From an uncultured Bartonella sp. (GTDB lineage: Bacteria; Pseudomonadota; Alphaproteobacteria; Rhizobiales; Rhizobiaceae), in assembly GCA_943913205.1 (NCBI GenBank), contig CALTWN010000048.1:1-5856 (forward strand): DNA of 5,856 nucleotides, written 5' to 3'. Position 1 is the first letter of the stretch. Each line of letters opens with the position of its first letter. Of this stretch, positions 1 to 5,856 are shown one piece after another. The notes under the pieces are model-generated. The model was not told the DNA's origin and made no database searches. It saw only the letters and a list, made by a program, of their open reading frames with translations. Position numbers and translations under genes: made by a program.

Positions 1-1
1 T

Positions 2-1105
2 TATAATTATGATTTATCATATCAAAAATTACCACAATGGTATAACAAAATCATTAAAGGAAATGCTATTGCTGCTTTAGAAAATATACCTTCTAATTCT
101 ATAGATATGATTTTTGCTGACCCGCCATATAATTTGCAGCTTAATAGTAATTTATATCGTCCTGATAATAGCCAAGTAGATGCTGTAAATGCCCATTGGG
201 ATCAGTTTGAAAGTTTTGAGGCTTATGACGCTTTTACTAAAGCTTGGTTATTGGCTTGTAGGCGCGTATTAAAGCCCAATGGTACTATTTGGGTTATTGG
301 CTCTTATCACAATATTTTTCGCGTGGGTAGTTTATTACAAGATTTGGGGTATTGGTTACTAAATGATGTTATCTGGCGTAAAAGCAACCCTATGCCAAAT
401 TTTAGGGGGCGTAGATTTCAAAACGCACATGAAACTCTTATTTGGGCAACCAAAAGTAAAAAAAATTCAACTTATACTTTTAATTATGACGCTCTTAAAG
501 CTGCTAATGATGATGTGCAGATGCGCTCTGATTGGCTTTTTCCTATATGTACTGGTAAAGAGCGGCTTAAAAATGATGAGGGTAAAAAATTACATCCAAC
601 ACAAAAGCCTGAAGCTTTACTCTCACGAATAATTATGTCTTGCACGCAACCGGGTGATATAGTGCTAGATCCATTTTTTGGCTCAGGCACAACGGGCGCT
701 GTTGCAAAAAAACTGGGTAGGAATTTTGTAGGTTTTGAAAAAGAACAAGAATATATTGAAGCCGCCCAGCAACGTATAGCAAGTGTGCAAAGCTATACTA
801 CAGAAGAATTGCTAAGTTTAAAGCCAAAAAAATCTGAGCCAAGAATAGCTTTTTTACAATTAATAGAAGGCGAGCTTATAAAAGTTGGACAAAAACTGTA
901 TGATAGCAAGAAAAAATACCAAGCTCAGGTTAGAGCTGATGGTACTATAATTTGTGAAGAATTTGTAGGTTCTATTCATAATGTTGGCAAGTCTGTACAA
1001 AAAGCGCAAAGTTGTAATGGTTGGACATATTGGCATATTGAAGATGATAATAAATTATCATCTATAGATACATTGCGTAACCTTTATCGCAAAAACTATT
1101 TGTAA
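2..1105 (+). CDS. ccrM: CcrM-type GANTC adenine-N6 DNA methyltransferase, 5' partial
   Basis: Transfers a methyl group from S-adenosylmethionine to the N6 of adenine in GANTC, the cell-cycle methylation mark of alphaproteobacteria. The frame is open from base 2 and has no start codon before the ATG at 107. That ATG is internal, because the preceding codons encode family sequence (WYNKIIKGNAIAALENIP). The true start therefore lies just left of the window, and probably only a few residues are missing (367 seen; C. crescentus CcrM has 358). Counting from base 2, the catalytic DPPY (motif IV) is at residues 40-43 and the SAM-binding DPFFGSGTTG (motif I) at 223-232, the beta-class order. The family blocks WVIGSYHNIFRVG, NPMPNFRGRRFQNAHETLIWA and HPTQKPEAL are intact. 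The last 80 or so residues match the RAMA domain used for DNA recognition (VRADGTI, GSIHNVG, CNGWTYWH). It ends in TAA. Its promoter is outside the window. Confidence 0.96.
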   Translation, partial: YNYDLSYQKLPQWYNKIIKGNAIAALENIPSNSIDMIFADPPYNLQLNSNLYRPDNSQVDAVNAHWDQFESFEAYDAFTKAWLLACRRVLKPNGTIWVIGSYHNIFRVGSLLQDLGYWLLNDVIWRKSNPMPNFRGRRFQNAHETLIWATKSKKNSTYTFNYDALKAANDDVQMRSDWLFPICTGKERLKNDEGKKLHPTQKPEALLSRIIMSCTQPGDIVLDPFFGSGTTGAVAKKLGRNFVGFEKEQEYIEAAQQRIASVQSYTTEELLSLKPKKSEPRIAFLQLIEGELIKVGQKLYDSKKKYQAQVRADGTIICEEFVGSIHNVGKSVQKAQSCNGWTYWHIEDDNKLSSIDTLRNLYRKNYL

Positions 1106-1152
1106 CGATTTAAAAGTTTGTTTTATTTTTATAGTTGTTTTATATATTATAT

Positions 1153-1626
1153 ATGAGGCTAAAAACTAAAATGTTAAGAGATATTGCGCTTCCTATGCTT
1201 GACCCTATAGTGGTTAAGAAAACAGGACTTAATATCAATATTTTTAAAAATTGGGAGCAAATTGTTGGAAAAGATATTTCTAAACTATGCTCTCCTTTAA
1301 AGCTTATCTGGGCCAACAAAGCAAATTCTGCAACGCTTCTTGTGTCATCACATGGTGCTGATGCCACCATAGTAATGCATTCTAATTTAGAAATAATAGA
1401 TAGGCTTAATAGCTTTTTTGGGTATTACGCTGTAAGCAAAATCAAAATTACACAAGCGCTGGCTTATAATAAGCAAAATATATCTAGCTTACCAATAGAG
1501 CAGAAAATTCAAAATCTTAGCAAGCATGATGAAAAAAAAATACATCAGACTGTATCTTGTATAAAAGATGATAATTTACGTATTGCTTTATTGCAATTAG
1601 GGCGCTCTATATATAAAAATAGATAA
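1153..1626 (+). CDS. DUF721/DciA-like protein (probable replicative helicase loader)
   Basis: A 157-residue protein of the DUF721 family, whose characterised members (DciA) help load the DnaB replicative helicase. The N-terminal half carries the family pattern: LDPIVVKKTG (residues 16-25), then NWEQIVG (33-39), then an alternating hydrophobic core (ATLLVSSHGADATIVMH) and the NSFFGYYAVSKIKI block typical of rhizobial members. A lysine-rich linker with a run of nine A bases (1532-1540) precedes a C-terminal DDNLRIALLQLGR helix that also matches rhizobial homologues, so the frame is intact. The start is uncertain. TTG at 1135 would add six residues, ATG at 1153 best fits homologue length, and ATG at 1171 has a weak GAGG 12 bases upstream. 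No Shine-Dalgarno sequence precedes 1153. Only 18 bases separate the gene from the dsbA-like gene, suggesting co-transcription. The family is fairly sure; the DciA role in this organism is inferred. Confidence 0.85.
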   Translation: MRLKTKMLRDIALPMLDPIVVKKTGLNINIFKNWEQIVGKDISKLCSPLKLIWANKANSATLLVSSHGADATIVMHSNLEIIDRLNSFFGYYAVSKIKITQALAYNKQNISSLPIEQKIQNLSKHDEKKIHQTVSCIKDDNLRIALLQLGRSIYKNR

Positions 1627-1644
1627 AATATTAAAGGTTAGAAT

Positions 1645-2325
1645 ATGAGTTTTATTGTAAAAAAATATTTAAAAATTGCGATTATTTTGTTATCTGCATG
1701 TTTTACCTCTAATCTATATGCGGCAACAGGTAAAGTTCTGCCAGAAGATATTACCCCCTCTGGTATGGTAGAAGAGTCCAAATTATTAAAGCCTGGCTTG
1801 TTAAGCGATATTACAGAGGGACCTAAAAATGCGCCCATAACTATAGTAGAATATTATTCGTTAACCTGCGGACATTGCGCAGATTTTTTTCTACATGATT
1901 TAGCTGTGATTCGTAGAAAATATATCGAAACTGGAAAGGTACGTTTGATTAAGCGTGAATTTCCTTATGACCCACGCGCGCTTGCAGGTTTTATGCTAGC
2001 CAGATGCGTTCCAAAAGAACAATATAATGCATTTGTTGATGTATTATTTACTAAATTTATGAGCTGGGTACCAGTAGAAGATGCTATAACCCCCCTTAAG
2101 CAAATTGCAAAACTTAGTGGTTTTACCGATAAAAGCTTTAAAGCTTGCTTGGCTAACGAAGATTTGATGAAAAAACTAAATCAAAGTTTTGAAAGAGGTA
2201 AAAAAGAATTTGGAATTATAGCCTCGCCCACATTTTTTATTAATGGCGAAAAATATGTTGGCTCACTAACGGTAGCTGAATTGTCGGCGATTATTGATAA
2301 CTTATTGAAGAATAAACATAAATAA
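1645..2325 (+). CDS. DsbA-family periplasmic thiol:disulfide oxidoreductase
   Basis: A 226-residue thioredoxin-fold protein expected to introduce or exchange disulfides in exported proteins. The N-terminus is a secretion signal: KKYLK followed by a hydrophobic stretch (residues 11-20) and a possible signal peptidase I site after NLYA (26). An alternative is lipoprotein processing at Cys19, because LSAC at 16-19 fits a lipobox. The mature domain begins near GPKNAPITIVEYYSLTCGHC, with the redox pair CGHC at 75-78. The cis-proline loop is ASPTFFING (Pro195), followed by a YVG strand and a terminal helix. Two further cysteines, Cys121 and Cys168, could form a second, structural disulfide. The ATG at 1645 is preceded by AAAGG (1633-1637) at a seven-base spacing. 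The gene lies 18 bases after the DUF721 gene and 39 before ppdK. The family is clear. I leave the symbol blank because alphaproteobacteria often carry several DsbA-like proteins. Confidence 0.93.
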   Translation: MSFIVKKYLKIAIILLSACFTSNLYAATGKVLPEDITPSGMVEESKLLKPGLLSDITEGPKNAPITIVEYYSLTCGHCADFFLHDLAVIRRKYIETGKVRLIKREFPYDPRALAGFMLARCVPKEQYNAFVDVLFTKFMSWVPVEDAITPLKQIAKLSGFTDKSFKACLANEDLMKKLNQSFERGKKEFGIIASPTFFINGEKYVGSLTVAELSAIIDNLLKNKHK

Positions 2326-2364
2326 TATAATATCACCGATATAGGGTGACTTTGGAGAATATAA

Positions 2365-5034
2365 ATGGCTAAGTGGATCTATAGGTTTAGTGAGGGTAAT
2401 GCGCAAGGAAGTGCAAAAGATTGTAATCTACTTGGCGGTAAGGGGGCAAATTTAGCAGAAATGTGCAATATGAATTTGCCGGTACCTGCTGGTTTTACTA
2501 TCACAACCGAGGCCTGTAATTTTTATTATAAAAATAATTGCTCTTATCCTGAGCAATTAGCGCAGGAAGTTCGAGATGCTTTAAAATATATTGAAGAAAA
2601 AACCGGTAAAGGCTTTGGCTGCCAAAAAAATCCTCTTTTACTTTCCGTACGCTCAGGTGCGCGTATTTCTATGCCAGGAATGATGGATACAGTTTTAAAT
2701 TTAGGTCTTAATGACGAAACAGTAAAAAGCCTAGCATCTTTGACAAACGGAAAATTTGCATATGATAGCTATCGTAGATTTATTCAAATGTATTCAAATG
2801 TTGTTTTGCAATTAGACCATAGTGAATTTGAAAATATATTAGATGAATATAAATTAGATAAAAATTATGAGCTAGATACAGATCTAAACTCTGAAGATTG
2901 GCAAAATATTATAGCTAAATATAAAAAATATGTAGAGCAAAGTTTAAGCAAACCTTTCCCACAAGACACTCAACAGCAATTATGGGGTGCTATAGGGGCT
3001 GTATTTGATAGTTGGATGACATCGCGGGCCGTGGTATATCGTAAATTAAATAATATTTCTTCTGACTGGGGAACGGCTGTAAATGTTCAAGCAATGGTTT
3101 TTGGTAATATGGGAGATGATTGCGCAACCGGTGTAGGTTTTACTCGTAATCCCTCAACAGGGGAAGAAGAATTATACGGCGAATTTTTGGTTAATGCGCA
3201 AGGCGAGGATGTGGTTGCTGGTATTCGTACTCCTCAAAATATCACAGAAAAAGCGCGTATAGAGGCAGGCTCTGACGCTAAATCATTAGAAAGTCTTATA
3301 CCACAAGCCTTTGAAGAATTCTGCAATGTTTCACAAGCTTTAGAGAAACATTACAAAGACATGCAAGATTTGGAGTTTACTATTGAACGCGGTAAATTAT
3401 GGATGCTGCAAACACGTAATGGTAAAAGAACAGCAAAAGCAGCGGTAAAAATTGCTGTAGATATGTATAAATCTGGTCTTATAACCAAAGAAGAGGCACT
3501 TTTAAGAATTGATGCAAAAAGTCTTGACCAATTACTGCATCCTTGTATCGACCCGACGGCAGAAAAAATTATTATAGCAGAAGGTTTGCAAGCTTCTCCT
3601 GGCGCGGCTATTGGTGAAATAGTATTTTCTTCTGATGAAGCCCAACAGGCCCATAGTGAGGGAAAACAAGTTATATTAGTGCGTGTAGAAACTAGCCCAG
3701 AAGACATACATGGCATGATAGCTGCGCAGGGCATATTAACTAGCCGCGGCGGCATGACCAGCCATGCTGCAGTTGTGGCACGTGGTATGGGAAAACCTTG
3801 TGTATGCGGGGCAGGTAGCTTAAAAATTGACTATAATAATGATGTTTTGCGAGCCGGTGAGTTTGTTCTTAAAAAAGGGGATATGATAACTATAGATGGA
3901 AGCACAGGCGAAATAATAAAAGGTTGTGTTAAAATGTTAGATCCTGAATTAGGGGATGATTTTAAACAGATAATGCAATGGGCTGATGAAACAAGAAATA
4001 TGCAGGTGCGCGCTAATGCAGAAACTATTCTTGATACCGAAACGGCTGTTGCATTTGGAGCTGAAGGTATAGGTTTGTGCCGTACAGAGCATATGTTTTT
4101 TGCTGATGATAGGATTAATGTGGTAAGGGAAATGATTTTAGCCCACAGTGAAGAAGACCGCATACAATCTTTATCAAAATTGTTACCCATGCAGCGTGGC
4201 GATTTTATTAAATTATTTGAAATATTAAGTGGTTTACCGCTTACCATAAGGCTGTTAGACCCGCCTTTACACGAATTTTTGCCAAAAACAAAAGCAGAAA
4301 TAGAACAAATAGCAAAAATTATGGGGGTTCTCCCTGAAGTATTAGAAGCAAGAGCTGAGGCATTGCATGAATTTAATCCTATGCTGGGTTTGCGTGGGTG
4401 TCGCTTGGCAATTACTTATCCGGAAATAGCTCAATGTCAGGCAAGAGCGATATTTGAGGCTGCCTGCGAAAGTGCTAAGACTACGGGCGTAGCGGTAAAA
4501 TTAGAAATTATGGTGCCACTAATAGCTACTAAAAATGAGCTAGATTTTGTAAAAAAATATATTGATGAAACAGCTAGCTTAGTTTTTAAAGAAAAGAATA
4601 TGACAATAGATTATATTGTAGGTACGATGATAGAGTTACCAAGAGCAGCTTTATGCGCAGGTGAAATTGCAAAAACAGCTGAGTTTTTTTCTTTTGGAAC
4701 GAATGATTTAACGCAAACTACTTTTGGTATTTCTCGTGACGATGCGGCGCCTTTTTTGTCAACTTATATAGATAAAAATATTTTAAATTTTGATCCTTTT
4801 GTTTCATTAGACACTGTGGGCGTAGGAAAGTTAATGGAGATAGCTGCAAAAACTGGGCGCGATGCACGCAAAGATATAAAACTTGGTGTATGTGGTGAAC
4901 ATGGTGGCGACCCTGATTCAATAATGTTTTTTGAAAAAATAGGTTTGGACTATATTTCTTGTTCACCTTATCGCTTACCAATAGCGCGTTTAGCTGCAGC
5001 TCAAGCTTCCATAAAATATAAGGCTCAATCCTAA
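2365..5034 (+). CDS. ppdK: Pyruvate, phosphate dikinase (EC 2.7.9.1)
   Basis: A cytosolic enzyme catalysing ATP + pyruvate + phosphate to AMP + PEP + pyrophosphate, reversibly, linking glycolysis and gluconeogenesis. Its 889 residues are a full-length enzyme. The ATP-grasp domain (about 1-350) has LLGGKGANLAEM (Lys26), SVRSGAR (Arg96), LEFTIE (Glu337) and QTRNGKRT (Gln349, Arg351). The swivelling phosphohistidine domain (about 400-520) has GGMTSHAA with catalytic His467; Thr465, two residues before it, corresponds to the regulatory threonine of plant enzymes. The C-terminal PEP/pyruvate barrel (about 530-885) keeps Arg573 (LCRTEH), Arg629 (TIRLLDPP), Glu757 (MIELPRAA), Asn780-Asp781 (FGTNDLTQ) and the acid/base Cys843 (CGEHGGDP). 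These sit at a constant +12 offset from the Clostridium symbiosum numbering I remember (His455, Cys831), so all catalytic residues appear present. The ATG follows GGAG (2354-2357) at seven bases. No convincing terminator follows the TAA. Confidence 0.98.
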   Translation: MAKWIYRFSEGNAQGSAKDCNLLGGKGANLAEMCNMNLPVPAGFTITTEACNFYYKNNCSYPEQLAQEVRDALKYIEEKTGKGFGCQKNPLLLSVRSGARISMPGMMDTVLNLGLNDETVKSLASLTNGKFAYDSYRRFIQMYSNVVLQLDHSEFENILDEYKLDKNYELDTDLNSEDWQNIIAKYKKYVEQSLSKPFPQDTQQQLWGAIGAVFDSWMTSRAVVYRKLNNISSDWGTAVNVQAMVFGNMGDDCATGVGFTRNPSTGEEELYGEFLVNAQGEDVVAGIRTPQNITEKARIEAGSDAKSLESLIPQAFEEFCNVSQALEKHYKDMQDLEFTIERGKLWMLQTRNGKRTAKAAVKIAVDMYKSGLITKEEALLRIDAKSLDQLLHPCIDPTAEKIIIAEGLQASPGAAIGEIVFSSDEAQQAHSEGKQVILVRVETSPEDIHGMIAAQGILTSRGGMTSHAAVVARGMGKPCVCGAGSLKIDYNNDVLRAGEFVLKKGDMITIDGSTGEIIKGCVKMLDPELGDDFKQIMQWADETRNMQVRANAETILDTETAVAFGAEGIGLCRTEHMFFADDRINVVREMILAHSEEDRIQSLSKLLPMQRGDFIKLFEILSGLPLTIRLLDPPLHEFLPKTKAEIEQIAKIMGVLPEVLEARAEALHEFNPMLGLRGCRLAITYPEIAQCQARAIFEAACESAKTTGVAVKLEIMVPLIATKNELDFVKKYIDETASLVFKEKNMTIDYIVGTMIELPRAALCAGEIAKTAEFFSFGTNDLTQTTFGISRDDAAPFLSTYIDKNILNFDPFVSLDTVGVGKLMEIAAKTGRDARKDIKLGVCGEHGGDPDSIMFFEKIGLDYISCSPYRLPIARLAAAQASIKYKAQS

Positions 5035-5091
5035 TATTTTTTAAAATTTTATACGCACTAGTGTCGGTATATTTTTATGTATGTGGGTAGC

Positions 5092-5121
5092 TTGAAATAA
5101 TAAGCGCCTCTCTTATATAAT
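5092..5121 (+). promoter_or_regulatory. Candidate sigma-70-type promoter for the DUF1499 gene
   Basis: TTGAAA at 5092-5097 and a perfect TATAAT at 5116-5121 are separated by 18 bases. Transcription would start near 5128, giving an untranslated leader of roughly 17 bases before the ATG at 5145. The gap after ppdK is the longest in the window (110 bases), which fits a new promoter here. The caveat is that AT-rich DNA produces TATAAT-like strings by chance, and alphaproteobacterial promoters are often less consensus-like than this. Confidence 0.5.
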
Positions 5122-5139
5122 TAAGCTATATAAGGGCGC
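5104..5139 (+). promoter_or_regulatory. Hairpin in the DUF1499 leader covering its ribosome binding site
   Basis: Inverted repeat: GCGCC (5104-5108) pairs with GGCGC (5135-5139), and CTTATATA (5112-5119) pairs with TATATAAG (5127-5134). That gives 13 base pairs with a three-base TCT bulge (5109-5111) and a seven-base loop (5120-5126). On the + strand no T-run follows (ATTAA, then the ATG), so it is a poor intrinsic terminator for ppdK. On the - strand it would be followed by TTATTATTT, but no - strand gene is seen to need it. The 3' arm contains the AAGGG Shine-Dalgarno sequence of the DUF1499 gene, so a translational role is more likely. Confidence 0.6.
5132..5136 (+). promoter_or_regulatory. 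Ribosome binding site of the DUF1499 gene
   Basis: AAGGG lies eight bases before the ATG at 5145. It supports that start, which is also the first possible one because an in-frame TAA (5142-5144) directly precedes it. The site is unusual in lying wholly inside the 3' arm of the 5104-5139 hairpin. Confidence 0.65.
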
Positions 5140-5144
5140 ATTAA

Positions 5145-5856
5145 ATGTATTTTAGACCACGATCGAAATTTGCCTATGCTAGCAGCTTTTGCGGTATAAA
5201 TGCCTGCTTTATTTTTATCTTAGCGCTAATAATTCATTATATAAATATTATAGATAATAATTTATATTATGTGTTTATACTGGCTGTCTTAATTTTAGCC
5301 GGCGCCAGTTTGCTCTTCGCCATTTTAACTATAATGGATTTATGGCGTTATGGCTATAAGGGTGGGCTGCAAGCTTTGCGTGCTATTATTTATTCTATAT
5401 TGGTATTAGCGCCTATTTCATTTGGCTATTACGAGTTTTTTGTTAAGCCTGAAATAAATGATGTTTCAACTGATATAGATACTCCTCCAAAATTTTTGGT
5501 ACAATGTAAGTATAGCGATAAGGCGCCAAGATTAATGCCTTCTACCGCTATGCCTGCTAGATATGATACATCTATTGAAGAGATGATAAAGGCTGTTAAA
5601 AATTTAGCTATCGCTGAAAATTGGACAATAGCAACAGAATTAAATGATATAAAAAATAATAAAAACTATTATATCGAAATTATACGTAAAACTCTAATGG
5701 GGGGTTTTGCTAGCAATTTAGTAGCAAGAATACATCAAGAAGATCAACATAATATTTTTGTTGATGCTCGCGCTCATAGTTGTAATTTAAAAAGTGACGC
5801 AGGATTAAGCAATAGTTTTATAGAAAAATTTATGGAACATTTAGATAAAATAATGA
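5145..5856 (+). CDS. DUF1499 family inner-membrane protein, 3' partial
   Basis: The frame is open from the ATG at 5145 to the window edge (237 codons, no stop), so the gene is cut at its 3' end. The N-terminus (MYFRPRSKFA) is followed by three predicted membrane helices at about residues 14-36, 41-64 and 78-99. The motif DVSTDIDTPPKF (106-117) marks the start of the soluble DUF1499 domain as found in rhizobial homologues of this architecture. Further family features are a Trp in AENWTIA, the IEIIRKTLMGGF strand-turn and VDAR near the end. The usual RSxSRxGxxDxGxN-like signature after VDAR is eroded here (AHSCNLKSDAGLSN), but the alternation of strand and final helix is kept. From the family length only a short tail should be missing. 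The molecular function of DUF1499 proteins is unknown to me. The gene follows ppdK on the same strand but has its own candidate promoter and a ribosome site inside a hairpin. Confidence 0.82.
   Translation, partial: MYFRPRSKFAYASSFCGINACFIFILALIIHYINIIDNNLYYVFILAVLILAGASLLFAILTIMDLWRYGYKGGLQALRAIIYSILVLAPISFGYYEFFVKPEINDVSTDIDTPPKFLVQCKYSDKAPRLMPSTAMPARYDTSIEEMIKAVKNLAIAENWTIATELNDIKNNKNYYIEIIRKTLMGGFASNLVARIHQEDQHNIFVDARAHSCNLKSDAGLSNSFIEKFMEHLDKIM

Noticed and set aside
107..109. ATG at 107 as the start of ccrM
   Set aside because: The in-frame codons upstream encode the conserved family N-terminus, and the start would leave only three residues before the DPPY motif.
363..690. Short open frames overlapping ccrM on both strands (363-632 + and 484-690 -)
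   Set aside because: They lie inside a conserved methyltransferase frame, have no family resemblance, and lack ribosome sites.
1140..1838. - strand open frames opposite the DUF721 gene and the start of dsbA (1140-1370 and 1638-1838)
   Set aside because: Both are mirror images of real + strand genes and show no protein family features.
2330..2349. Two mutually exclusive small hairpins before ppdK (TCACC/GGTGA and ATATC/GATAT), resembling a switch
   Set aside because: Each stem has only five pairs, the ppdK ribosome site lies outside both, and there is no room for a ligand-binding domain.
2781..2800. Perfect tandem repeat of TATTCAAATG (two copies) inside ppdK
   Set aside because: It encodes the conserved FIQMYSNVV block of PPDK in two different frames, so it is most likely coincidental rather than a duplication.
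3351..4247. Two long open frames on the - strand opposite ppdK (3351-3755 and 3831-4247)
   Set aside because: Their translations are low-complexity and Ser/Ile/Pro-rich with no recognisable domain, and they mirror the codons of a strongly conserved ppdK.
4718..4981. - strand open frame opposite the end of ppdK
   Set aside because: It is His/Lys/Gln-rich with no domain and overlaps the catalytic end of ppdK.
5056..5063. CACTAGTG palindrome after ppdK, considered as a terminator or operator
   Set aside because: With no loop it cannot form a stable hairpin. The T-rich stretch begins several bases later, and an eight-base palindrome alone is weak evidence for a binding site.

Overview
The window looks like a piece of an AT-rich chromosome (about 35% G+C by eye) from an alphaproteobacterium, most likely of the Hyphomicrobiales/Rhizobiales type. 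The grounds are a CcrM-type cell-cycle DNA methyltransferase with its C-terminal RAMA domain, a DUF721/DciA-like protein, a periplasmic DsbA-family protein, an 889-residue pyruvate phosphate dikinase and a three-helix DUF1499 protein. This is a housekeeping neighbourhood I associate with rhizobia, Brucella and Bartonella. The low G+C suggests a host-associated, reduced lineage (Bartonella-, Liberibacter- or insect-symbiont-like), but I cannot name the species. All complete genes end in TAA and use TGG for tryptophan, so the standard code fits.

Layout: five genes, all on the + strand, almost without spacers. ccrM runs in from the left edge (the extreme N-terminus is missing). A 47-base AT-rich gap leads to the DUF721/DciA-like gene, then 18 bases to the dsbA-like gene, 39 bases to ppdK, and a 110-base gap to the DUF1499 gene, which is still open at the right edge. 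There is no gene-free stretch over 300 bases, and I saw no RNA gene, mobile element or CRISPR array.

Functionally the genes are a mixture: DNA adenine methylation at GANTC, probable helicase loading or replication support, oxidative folding in the periplasm, the pyruvate/PEP interconversion, and an inner-membrane protein of unknown function. The DUF721, dsbA and ppdK genes are spaced as an operon. The DUF1499 gene seems to have its own promoter.

Most worth a second look: (1) the DUF1499 leader, where a hairpin, a consensus-like promoter and the ribosome binding site are interleaved so that readthrough mRNA and mRNA from the local promoter should differ in translation; (2) only three GANTC sites in 5.86 kb, far fewer than base composition predicts; (3) the absence of smc between dsbA and ppdK, where I would expect it in related genomes; (4) a lipobox-like LSAC in the DsbA leader. 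I found no clear sign of a wholly new system; this is mainly conserved core genome.
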